Part shown: positions 6,684 through 11,619 of the stretch, piece after piece
Numbering within the stretch: the stretch's first letter is position 1
Layout of the letters: the number at the start of each line of letters is the position of its first letter
NCBI GenBank assembly: GCA_022574065.1
Contig: JACZST010000034.1
Location: 1 to 11,619, forward strand
DNA: 11,619 nt
From: Acidobacteriota bacterium
GTDB lineage: Bacteria; Actinomycetota; Acidimicrobiia; Spongiisociales; UBA5794
Direction: 5' to 3'
The notes under the pieces: model-generated
Told to the model about the DNA's origin: nothing
The model's database searches: none
What the model saw: only the letters and a program-made list of their open reading frames with translations
Program-made: the position numbers and the translations under genes

Positions 6684-7322
6684 TCAATTGCGTGTCATCC
6701 TAAGGTGCCATGCCGGCGAGTCAAGGATACCTTCAGGGGTTTCGAGCAGCTGAATCGTTTCTCCTGGTTCAGCTGGTGGGGTACGTGCAGGCGGATGTGA
6801 ACGACTGAGCCCGATGACAGCCGTGCCTCCGGTGTCGAGGGTGGAGCGGGCCGCGTCCAGGGCATCTCCAATCGGTAGCGAGGCTCGGAACGTGGCCGCG
6901 GCATACGTGCTGGTGAGATCGCTCACATCGTCTTGCACCGTAACGGCATTGGTCAGGCTGAGGATCCGCACCGCTCGTCCGGCAAGCAGGGTACGCCGCT
7001 CCGAACGATCGAGCAGGGTCACGGCCGTCCGCGGATAGGCGATGGCTAGCGGGATGCCAGGTAGTCCAACCCCCGATCCAACATCGATGAGAGTAGCGGG
7101 GGGGCTGTCGACAAAGCCTATCCCGAACACCAGAGAGTCGGCGACGTGGCGGTCGATGATTCGAGCGGCTTCCCCGGGTCCAACCCCGCCAGCCGGTACA
7201 GCCTCCACAACCAACCAGTCGGCGTAGCGGGTGAGCAAATCCAGTTGGTCGGTCGACAATTCGATCCCTGCCCAGCCGGCCGCCCTCCGTAGCGCGCTTT
7301 CTGCATGTTTCACGGGAAACAT
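6684..7322 (-). CDS. rsmG: 16S rRNA (guanine-N7) methyltransferase RsmG (GidB)
   Basis: 212 residues. RsmG uses S-adenosylmethionine to methylate G527 (E. coli numbering) of 16S rRNA. Motifs: HVADSL at 59-64, the SAM-binding loop DVGSGVGLPGIPLAI at 80-94, LLDRSERRTLLA at 103-114 and a short FRA at 145-147. The N-terminal half of the fold is clear. The C-terminal third after about residue 170 is less conserved, with a Pro/Ser-rich loop (SRSHPPARTPPAEPG). The ATG at 7322 has no Shine-Dalgarno on its own strand: upstream reads CCTCCTGGC. It is embedded in a parS-like palindrome. No better start is seen in frame, so the start is the weakest part of this call. Confidence 0.93.
   Translation of the reverse strand: MFPVKHAESALRRAAGWAGIELSTDQLDLLTRYADWLVVEAVPAGGVGPGEAARIIDRHVADSLVFGIGFVDSPPATLIDVGSGVGLPGIPLAIAYPRTAVTLLDRSERRTLLAGRAVRILSLTNAVTVQDDVSDLTSTYAAATFRASLPIGDALDAARSTLDTGGTAVIGLSRSHPPARTPPAEPGETIQLLETPEGILDSPAWHLRMTRN
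7306..7321. promoter_or_regulatory. parS: parS site (ParB binding)
   Basis: TGTTTCACGGGAAACA matches the bacterial parS consensus TGTTTCACGTGAAACA at 15 of 16 positions. The flanks extend the dyad to GCATG...CATGC (7303-7324), with only the central pair mismatched. It overlaps the first codons of rsmG, 1.4 kb from parB and about 3.2 kb from dnaA, where actinobacterial parS sites are expected. Confidence 0.9.
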
Positions 7323-7333
7323 GCCAGGAGGTT

Positions 7334-7429
7334 CCGTAAGTAGGGACCGATCAGGTATTGCGAGGCCAGCTGCGGAGCCGTGGCCCGAGCGTCCCGCCGC
7401 AAAGCGGTGAAAGCGGGAACGATAGCGCT
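7334..7429 (+). repeat. 96-bp tandem repeat, unit 1
   Basis: It begins CCGTAAGTAGGGACCGATCA and is repeated with a period of exactly 96 bp at 7430. The two units differ at only a handful of positions. The hairpin arms GCCGC (7396-7400) and GCGGT (7404-7408) enclose loop AAA; the outer pair is G-T. Confidence 0.92.
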
Positions 7430-7525
7430 CCGCAAGTAGGGACCGATCAGGTGTCGCGAGGCCAGCTGCGGAGCCGTGGCCCGAGCGTCCCGCCGCAAGG
7501 CGGCGAGACCGGGAACGATAGCGCT
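7430..7525 (+). repeat. 96-bp tandem repeat, unit 2
   Basis: Second copy in direct tandem with unit 1, with over 90% identity by eye. The hairpin arms GCCGC (7492-7496) and GCGGC (7500-7504) enclose loop AAG. Confidence 0.92.
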
Positions 7526-7611
7526 CCGCAACAAGAATGCGATCCGCTCCTTGTTGCTAAAGGCCATTTGGGGAGCTCTGGCCCGAGCGACCCGCCGCGT
7601 GGCGGCAAAAG
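7526..7611 (+). repeat. 96-bp repeat, unit 3 (degenerate)
   Basis: It starts CCGCAA in exact register, then diverges. It rejoins the family from AGGCCA (7561), keeping GGCCCGAGCG, a variable base, CCCGCCGC and GCGGC. The hairpin is at 7594-7606 with loop GTG. The first part is replaced by unrelated sequence about 6 bp longer. Confidence 0.75.
7528..7557. repeat. Inverted repeat with 8-bp arms
   Basis: GCAACAAG (7528-7535) and CTTGTTGC (7550-7557) are perfect reverse complements separated by 14 nt. The pair lies inside the diverged part of repeat unit 3 and has no T-tract on either side, so it is not a canonical terminator. It might be a protein site or an RNA hairpin. Confidence 0.55.
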
Positions 7612-7674
7612 CAAGCATGAGGCCCCAACCTCTGTCGAGAGGGCCGATCACCTTATTGCTCCGCGCACGAAGGC

Positions 7675-8526
7675 TCAGCCGGTTTCGTCGTCCACCGGTG
7701 AAATGACCACTGCCCGTCGCGGATCCTCGCCCTCGGAGTGCGTTCGAACCCCGTCGATCTCACCGGCGGCGTCGTGCACCACCTTGCGATCGGCGGCATT
7801 CATCGGCTCCAGCATCACCTCGCCCCGTTCGGCGACCACCTGCTCGGCCAGCCGCTGCGTGTAGATGGTAAGGGCCTCGCGCCGCCGAGCACCGTAGCCA
7901 GCGATATCGATTCGCATACGAGGAGCACCAAAAGTCTTGCGCTGCACCGTGGTGCGGGTGAGTTCGAGCACCGAGTACATGGCGGCGCCTTTTGCCCCCA
8001 CCAACGCCTCGGTCTGGTCGCCAACGACGTCGAGATAAAGCACGTCGTCTTCAATTCGTGACGTTATCTCGCCCTCCAGGCCAAACGCATCCAGCAATCC
8101 GTCGAGGAATGCCGTTGCCACCTTGGCTTGCTCCTCAATCGGTGCAGGCTCTGGTCGCTCCGTCTTGTTACCGGCTTGTCCGTTTTCCATGGATCGACCC
8201 TTCCCATCCTGCTGTGCCGACCGACGTTGCGAGCGTTGTCCGCTCTTCGCGGCCTGCGTCCCGCCTTTTTTCTGCTGCCTTTTCCTCTGCTGGTTCTGCT
8301 TTTGTTGCTGTGGCTGTCCCGATGATCCACTCCGACGACGCTTGCTCCTGCTGGGTGCCCTGACCACTTTGACAATGGCAGATCGCCTGCCCATGCCGAG
8401 GAAGCCAGCGGCAGCCTCCTGAAGGACCTCGACCTCGGCGTTCTCCACCGAGTCTATCCCGAGTTCCTCGAGCGCTGCCTCCACGGCTATCTCGACGGTG
8501 CTGCCGGTTACTTCGACCCACTCCAT
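7675..8526 (-). CDS. jag: Jag/KhpB family RNA-binding protein (Jag_N, KH, R3H)
   Basis: 283 residues from ATG 8526, which follows GGAGGAGG by about 10 nt and lies 4 nt after the yidC stop. Jag_N is at about 1-55 (MEWVEVTGSTVEIAVEAAL ... GFLGMGRRSAIVKV). A long Lys/Arg/Gln-rich disordered linker follows at about 57-130. The KH domain is at about 133-212, with the loop VGAKG at 176-180. The R3H domain is at about 235-278, with Arg247-Lys-Val-Val-His251 and SEGEDPRRAVVISP. Family members bind RNA and act with YidC near the membrane; in several bacteria they affect cell wall synthesis and division. An upstream in-frame start (8661) would overlap yidC and adds only basic sequence, so it is rejected. 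Confidence 0.95.
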   Translation of the reverse strand: MEWVEVTGSTVEIAVEAALEELGIDSVENAEVEVLQEAAAGFLGMGRRSAIVKVVRAPSRSKRRRSGSSGQPQQQKQNQQRKRQQKKGGTQAAKSGQRSQRRSAQQDGKGRSMENGQAGNKTERPEPAPIEEQAKVATAFLDGLLDAFGLEGEITSRIEDDVLYLDVVGDQTEALVGAKGAAMYSVLELTRTTVQRKTFGAPRMRIDIAGYGARRREALTIYTQRLAEQVVAERGEVMLEPMNAADRKVVHDAAGEIDGVRTHSEGEDPRRAVVISPVDDETG

Positions 8527-8530
8527 CGGT

Positions 8531-9388
8531 CTACTTCCTCCTCCGGCCTTTTTTCTTCTTGCTGGTGTTTGGGGACGGCCCCTTTGGCGGTTGGTCATCC
8601 TCCGGGAGTTCCGCAGGTCTTGCCGCTTCCTTGGTATCCCCGCCCTTCTCCCGGCCGTCAATCCAGTAGATCAGTGACTGCTGCCCGATGCGGAACGTGC
8701 TCGACGTCGCAAAATAGATCCCTAGCCCTGCGGTGAGCGTCCAGCTGATGAAACCGAAGAACAGTGGCATCACCTTCATTACCGTCTGCATCGACTGCTG
8801 TTGCGGGGTCTTTTCCGAATCGTCACCGTTCCGGGTCTTGGTGGTTTGATACTGCTGGTAAAATCCGGCAGAAACTATGAAGATCAGGAGAACTATGTAG
8901 GGCACCGCCGCCAGGATGTCGCCGCTGCTGAACGCATCCGGAATCGCCGAGCTCGGGGAAAGGGTCAGATCCATGCCGAGGAACGTGGTATTGATCGGGT
9001 CGGCGTCGATGTAGTTGCCGGTGTTGCGCAACACTGAAAACAGCGCAAACCAGATCGGCATCTGGACGATCAGCGGTAGACAGCCCGCCGCAGGGTTGAC
9101 GCCGCGCTCCGAATACAGCGCCATCAATTCCTTGTTGAGCTCCTCTCGGTTCCCCTTGAGCTCCTTCTGGATCCTTTTGACCTCGGGCTGGATCTCCTGC
9201 ATAGCCCGCATCGAACGGGTTTGTTTCAGCGTCAGTGGGAACATGAGGAGCGACAACCCGATCGTGAGCAGCACGATTGCCACCCCCAGATTTGGAATAA
9301 ACTGGTAAAAAAAGTTGAGAGAAGCACCAAGGAGGTCGACCAGTTGGTCCCAAATTGGAATGGCCAATAGCGTCCAGTTGGGTGTCAT
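8531..9388 (-). CDS. yidC: Membrane protein insertase YidC (Oxa1 family)
   Basis: 285 residues, the short Gram-positive type without the large periplasmic domain. It inserts and folds membrane proteins with or without Sec. Hydrophobic segments lie at about 34-52, 102-120, 160-176 and 205-227. Conserved features include the cytoplasmic hairpin after the first segment (LTLKQTRSMRAMQEIQPEVK), NPAAGCLPLIVQMPIWFALF and the GLGIYFATSSTFRIGQQ end. The C-terminal tail is charged (SKKKKGRRRK) and could contact ribosomes, as in other YidC proteins with basic tails. The ATG overlaps the yidD stop (ATGA, 9385-9388), so the two are translationally coupled. Confidence 0.97.
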   Translation of the reverse strand: MTPNWTLLAIPIWDQLVDLLGASLNFFYQFIPNLGVAIVLLTIGLSLLMFPLTLKQTRSMRAMQEIQPEVKRIQKELKGNREELNKELMALYSERGVNPAAGCLPLIVQMPIWFALFSVLRNTGNYIDADPINTTFLGMDLTLSPSSAIPDAFSSGDILAAVPYIVLLIFIVSAGFYQQYQTTKTRNGDDSEKTPQQQSMQTVMKVMPLFFGFISWTLTAGLGIYFATSSTFRIGQQSLIYWIDGREKGGDTKEAARPAELPEDDQPPKGPSPNTSKKKKGRRRK

Positions 9389-9660
9389 GTAGTCGTCCCC
9401 AACCGATCATCGGGGGACCCGGGAACCGGATCGAGACCCCCTTTACGGAACGGTTGGCACCTACCGATCCGCTTGATCGCCATCCATGAACCCTTGACGG
9501 CACCGTGGATTTCGAGCGCCTCATATCCATAGACCGAACAGGACGGATGGAAACGGCAATTCCCGCCCATGAACGGGGAAAGGATCTTCTGGTACACCCG
9601 CACCAGCAGCATGAGCAGGCGCGCTGCCGGCGAAACCTTCTGCGGCGTCTGGCTGCTCAT
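9385..9660 (-). CDS. yidD: Membrane protein insertion efficiency factor YidD
   Basis: 91 residues. A small membrane-associated protein that assists YidC-dependent insertion. The family signature is fully visible: NCRFHPSCSVYGYEALEIHG, then GSWMAIKRIGRCQPFRKGGLDPVP, with the three conserved cysteines. The N-terminal amphipathic/hydrophobic segment (AARLLMLLVRVYQKILSPF) fits peripheral membrane attachment. The ATG at 9660 is preceded by GGAGGAG with about 9 nt spacing and lies 6 nt after the rnpA stop. It shares the ATGA overlap with yidC. Confidence 0.97.
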   Translation of the reverse strand: MSSQTPQKVSPAARLLMLLVRVYQKILSPFMGGNCRFHPSCSVYGYEALEIHGAVKGSWMAIKRIGRCQPFRKGGLDPVPGSPDDRLGTTT

Positions 9661-9666
9661 CTCTCG

Positions 9667-9996
9667 TTACTCCTCCGTCCCTACGATGGCCTCGGCGAGC
9701 CGCCGCACCAGCCGGTCGAACGGCATCGCCACCACTTCGTGGGAAGCGATCACAACATATGCTGCGCCCCGCCGTAACTCGACCAGACCTAGCGCCTCTC
9801 TGAGACGTCGCTTCGCCCGGTTCCTGCGAACCGCGTTCCCCACGCCTCGGCCCGCAACGATACCCACCTGTGCCGGTCCCGAGTCGCCAGAGGCGCTTAT
9901 CACGACTAATCCCTCATCCCCGGAACGTCTGCCGCGTCCATACACCGCGGCAAACCGCGAGGAAGCGAGCGCGACAAACGGTCGGCCGTTACGCAG
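9667..9996 (-). CDS. rnpA: Ribonuclease P protein component, probable CTG start
   Basis: The protein partner of the RNase P RNA in tRNA 5' maturation. The signature GNAVRRNRAKRRLREAL is clear. No ATG, GTG or TTG exists between the in-frame TAA at 10030-10032 and a GTG at 9945. Starting at that GTG gives 92 residues and would cut off the conserved N-terminal strand/helix with its Phe. The frame upstream reads LRNGRPFVALASSRFAAVYGRGRRSG, which aligns with the N-termini of other RnpA proteins (DFxxVxxxGxR). I therefore extend to CTG 9996, giving 109 residues, a normal length, and an 8-bp overlap with the rpmH stop. An automatic caller would likely report 9667-9945. The gene identity is secure; the start is inferred. 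Confidence 0.85.
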   Translation of the reverse strand: MRNGRPFVALASSRFAAVYGRGRRSGDEGLVVISASGDSGPAQVGIVAGRGVGNAVRRNRAKRRLREALGLVELRRGAAYVVIASHEVVAMPFDRLVRRLAEAIVGTEE

Positions 9997-10123
9997 TGAG
10001 CCGTCGCCGACCCTTGAGCCGGCGCTTCCTTACCACGGCGCGACCCGCGCGAGTTCGCATGCGGGAGCGATACCCGTGCTTTCGCTTACGACGCCGGACA
10101 TTGGGTTGATACGTACGCTTCAT
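9989..10123 (-). CDS. rpmH: 50S ribosomal protein L34
   Basis: 44 residues from ATG 10123: begins MKRTYQPNVRRRKRKHGYRS and ends in KRRLKGRRRLTA, the full L34 pattern of a tiny, highly basic ribosomal protein. Its length is standard. It is the first gene of the leftward rpmH-rnpA-yidD-yidC-jag block and diverges from dnaA, the classic bacterial arrangement. No strong Shine-Dalgarno is seen immediately upstream (AGGGG lies about 14-18 nt before the ATG). A TACACT on the minus strand (10171-10176) is a possible -10 without a convincing -35. Confidence 0.97.
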   Translation of the reverse strand: MKRTYQPNVRRRKRKHGYRSRMRTRAGRAVVRKRRLKGRRRLTA

Positions 10124-10384
10124 AACGAGGTCGGCCCCTGGTCGCGGGGATGGCGGTTATGGACGCCGAGAGTGTACCCGCGTTGCCTCGGTACGCCGCC
10201 GCAGCCACCACCGCGCGAAAACTCCGCGTTGGTCGCGAAACAACGCACAGTGGCTTTTCGCCCCATTCCGTGGCCGGCCCGCGAAACCCAACCGTCCCGT
10301 GATTCGCCAGATACCCTTTACTGTAAGGTTTTCGGCCCATGCGCTCGTTCGGGAGAGCGCCCGTTACCGGTGGATTTGGCGCTC

Positions 10385-10414
10385 TTGCCGCCGGGTTTGG
10401 ATGTGCAATATACT
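10385..10414 (+). promoter_or_regulatory. Candidate dnaA promoter
   Basis: TTGCCG (10385-10390) and TATACT (10409-10414) are separated by 18 nt, a fair match to a housekeeping sigma promoter. It would give a leader of about 150 nt containing the DnaA-box cluster. Confidence 0.5.
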
Positions 10415-10503
10415 CCCGCCGCTCTCAGCGTCCGTCGCAGCTTCCTCGGGGAGGTTGACTCCCGGGCACCGGCCTCTGAGGCGGCCAGGAACGCGAGGAA
10501 AGG

Positions 10504-10512
10504 TTCTCCACA
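10504..10512 (+). promoter_or_regulatory. DnaA-box-like 9-mer
   Basis: TTCTCCACA, one mismatch from the actinobacterial box TTGTCCACA. It is inverted relative to the next box, 3 bp away. Confidence 0.55.
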
Positions 10513-10515
10513 GCC

Positions 10516-10524
10516 TGTGGACAG
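10516..10524 (-). promoter_or_regulatory. DnaA-box-like 9-mer
   Basis: Minus strand CTGTCCACA, one mismatch from TTGTCCACA. The same 9-mer repeats 12 bp downstream in the same orientation. Confidence 0.6.
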
Positions 10525-10527
10525 GTA

Positions 10528-10536
10528 TGTGGACAG
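10528..10536 (-). promoter_or_regulatory. DnaA-box-like 9-mer
   Basis: Minus strand CTGTCCACA, identical to the copy at 10516-10524. It lies 32 bp before the dnaA start. Confidence 0.6.
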
Positions 10537-10551
10537 CAGCGATGCAGCACC

Positions 10552-10557
10552 AGGAGG
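10552..10557 (+). promoter_or_regulatory. Ribosome binding site deciding the dnaA start
   Basis: AGGAGG (extending to AGGAGGAG, 10552-10559) precedes GTG 10569 by 9-11 nt. It favours that codon over the in-frame ATG at 10542, which lies upstream of the motif, and the TTG at 10560, which is only 2 nt away. Confidence 0.65.
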
Positions 10558-10568
10558 AGTTGGGAACA

Positions 10569-11619
10569 GTGGGGGATCCTCAAACGACGACCACCGACTG
10601 GGATACGTTCTACCGGGAATTGCGTCGTCGCATCCCTGCGGCGGCATGGCAGACGTGGATCGAGCCGTTGGAATCCTCGACCGAGTCCGGAACGCTCCGG
10701 GTCATTGCCCCCACCGAGTTCCACTACCGCTGGGTCGGGGATCGGTACCTCCCGGTCATCGAGCAAACCGCCCAGGATGTGTTCGGTATTGGCATCGAGT
10801 TTGGTTTCCGCGAGGCAGACGTCGAGGCGGCTCCCGGACCAACCACACCGGCTGTGCAACCGAGCCTTCCCATCGTGGAGGAGCCGTCGCCCCCGCCTAC
10901 TCCCGGCCCTCGCCTCGTTCCGAGGTACACCTTCGACAACTTCGTCGTCGGCCAATCGAATCGATTTGCCAACGCCGCTGCCCTTGCCGTCGCCGAACAA
11001 CCAGGCAGCCAATACAACCCTTTGTTCATCTACGCAAACGCCGGACTTGGCAAAACCCACCTCCTGCACGCCGTCGGCCACCACCGAATGGAGATCGACA
11101 ACTCGGCACGTGTGCGCTACGTGTCCTCGGAGCAATTTTTCAACGAATTCATCAACGGCATCCGACGAAAGCGTATGAACGAGTTCAAGGACCGCTACCG
11201 CAAGATCGACGTCCTACTCCTCGACGATGTGCAGTTCTTCGACGGCAAGGAACAGATCCTGGAAGAATTTTTCCACACCTTCAACAGCCTGTACGAGGCC
11301 GGGAAACAGCTGGTGATCAGCTCGGATCGTCATCCCAAGCGCCTGTCCACGCTCGAAGACCGCCTTCGCAGCCGGTTCGAGTGGGGTCTGCTCACCGACA
11401 TCCAACCACCGGACATCGAAACCCGCCTGGCCATTCTCCGCAAAAATGCAGAGTTTGCCCCAACGACTGTTCCGAAGGAGGTGATGACCTACATTGCAGA
11501 AAACGTCCACCAGAACATCAGGGAGCTCGAGGGTGCACTCACCAGGGTGACTGCGTTTGCCGCCCTGACCAACGAGCGAATCACGTTGTCGATGGCGCAG
11601 GAGGTGCTCGCCGATGTGA
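10569..11619 (+). CDS. dnaA: Chromosomal replication initiator DnaA (3' truncated by window edge)
   Basis: 350 codons are present; the C-terminal DNA-binding domain IV is beyond the edge. DnaA is the AAA+ ATPase that binds DnaA boxes and opens the origin. Domain I is at about residues 5-78 (WDTFYRELRRRIPAAAWQTW, the FHYRW stretch). Domain II is a short Pro-rich linker of about 35 residues. Domain III starts at RYTFDNFVVGQSNRFA. The Walker A loop is at 156-163 (ANAGLGKT), the Walker B at 215-220 (VLLLDD), sensor I around ISSDRHPKRL, the arginine-finger box LEDRLRSRFEWGL, and sensor II at NIRELEGALTRV. The first P-loop residue is Ala rather than the usual Gly, still allowed by the [AG]xxxxGK[ST] pattern. 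The start is GTG 10569; ATG 10542 would add nine residues. Confidence 0.97.
   Translation, partial: MGDPQTTTTDWDTFYRELRRRIPAAAWQTWIEPLESSTESGTLRVIAPTEFHYRWVGDRYLPVIEQTAQDVFGIGIEFGFREADVEAAPGPTTPAVQPSLPIVEEPSPPPTPGPRLVPRYTFDNFVVGQSNRFANAAALAVAEQPGSQYNPLFIYANAGLGKTHLLHAVGHHRMEIDNSARVRYVSSEQFFNEFINGIRRKRMNEFKDRYRKIDVLLLDDVQFFDGKEQILEEFFHTFNSLYEAGKQLVISSDRHPKRLSTLEDRLRSRFEWGLLTDIQPPDIETRLAILRKNAEFAPTTVPKEVMTYIAENVHQNIRELEGALTRVTAFAALTNERITLSMAQEVLADV

Larger units (their letters stand above)
7323..7674. other. jag-rsmG intergenic region filled with repeats
   Basis: 352 bp between the jag stop and the rsmG start with no credible gene. Open frames here show only the repetitive motif (RSRGPSVPP-like) and no family similarity. 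It contains two full 96-bp repeat units, a third degenerate unit, a remnant near 7640-7660 (AGGGCCGATCA...TTATTGC, resembling the start of a unit), and a separate 8-bp inverted repeat. Confidence 0.75.
10124..10568. other. rpmH-dnaA intergenic region, candidate oriC / dnaA control region
   Basis: 445 bp between divergent rpmH and dnaA with no credible gene; the open frames here lack any family pattern. It holds a candidate dnaA promoter (10385-10414), a cluster of three DnaA-box-like 9-mers (10504-10536) and three short CGCGAAA(A)C direct repeats (10214, 10234, 10280). Other actinobacteria often place oriC between dnaA and dnaN, which is outside this window, so function as origin is not proven. 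Confidence 0.5.

Noticed and set aside
7334..7611. CRISPR array
   Set aside because: The repeats are direct and contiguous with no unique spacers, the period is 96 bp, and no cas genes are nearby.
7310..7706. Possible protein genes in the jag-rsmG gap (both strands)
   Set aside because: The frames are made of the tandem repeat, overlap flanking genes, have no ribosome site and show no family pattern.
10086..10340. Coding sequence in the rpmH-dnaA gap
   Set aside because: It overlaps rpmH, has no recognisable motif and no ribosome site; the region fits an origin/promoter role better.
1..11619. A novel defence or secondary-metabolite system
   Set aside because: All genes but one small membrane protein belong to the conserved actinobacterial origin region; nothing resembles a defence or biosynthetic cluster.

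Overview
This window is the chromosomal replication-origin neighbourhood of a high-GC actinobacterium. The gene order matches, from memory, the region around dnaA in Mycobacterium tuberculosis: pseudokinase/MurJ-type protein, sigM, anti-sigma factor, trxB, trxA, cwlM, then on the other strand parB, parA, rsmG, jag, yidC, yidD, rnpA and rpmH, and finally divergent dnaA. The coding is clearly not mycobacterial in detail: the rnpA start is odd, there is an extra small membrane gene, and cwlM abuts parB directly. A less-studied actinobacterial lineage such as Acidimicrobiia is a reasonable guess, but the sequence alone cannot settle it.

Layout. Positions 2-772 (+) are the 3' end of a membrane protein with a discoidin-like outer domain. 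Positions 863-3920 (+) hold an envelope-stress and redox cluster: an ECF sigma factor, its membrane anti-sigma factor, a two-TM small protein, thioredoxin reductase and thioredoxin. Positions 4085-5065 (+) encode a CwlM-like protein with two peptidoglycan-binding domains and an amidase fold whose zinc ligands are lost. Its 3' end overlaps convergent parB by 22 bp. Positions 5044-7322 (-) are parB, parA and rsmG, with a near-perfect parS at the rsmG start codon. Positions 7323-7674 have no gene but carry a 96-bp tandem repeat. Positions 7675-10123 (-) are jag, yidC, yidD, rnpA and rpmH. Positions 10124-10568 are the rpmH-dnaA intergenic region, with a candidate dnaA promoter and three DnaA-box-like 9-mers. 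dnaA (+) runs off the right edge.

How the genes fit together: dnaA, parA, parB and parS handle initiation and segregation of the origin. rpmH, rnpA, yidD, yidC and jag form the conserved ribosome/tRNA-processing/membrane-insertion block. rsmG modifies 16S rRNA. The sigma/anti-sigma/thioredoxin block and the two cell-wall regulators (discoidin/pseudokinase protein and CwlM-like protein) link envelope state to wall synthesis by analogy with mycobacteria.

I see no defence system, mobile element with a transposase, CRISPR array, or rRNA/tRNA gene. The least ordinary signal is a dispersed intergenic repeat, found as a tandem array at 7334-7611 and as a single inverted copy at 3971-4029. Its core is nearly invariant and encodes a short hairpin with a variable loop. 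Other points of interest are the likely CTG start of rnpA, the dead amidase, the parS overlapping a start codon, and a zinc-less anti-sigma factor with a lone extracytoplasmic cysteine pair.
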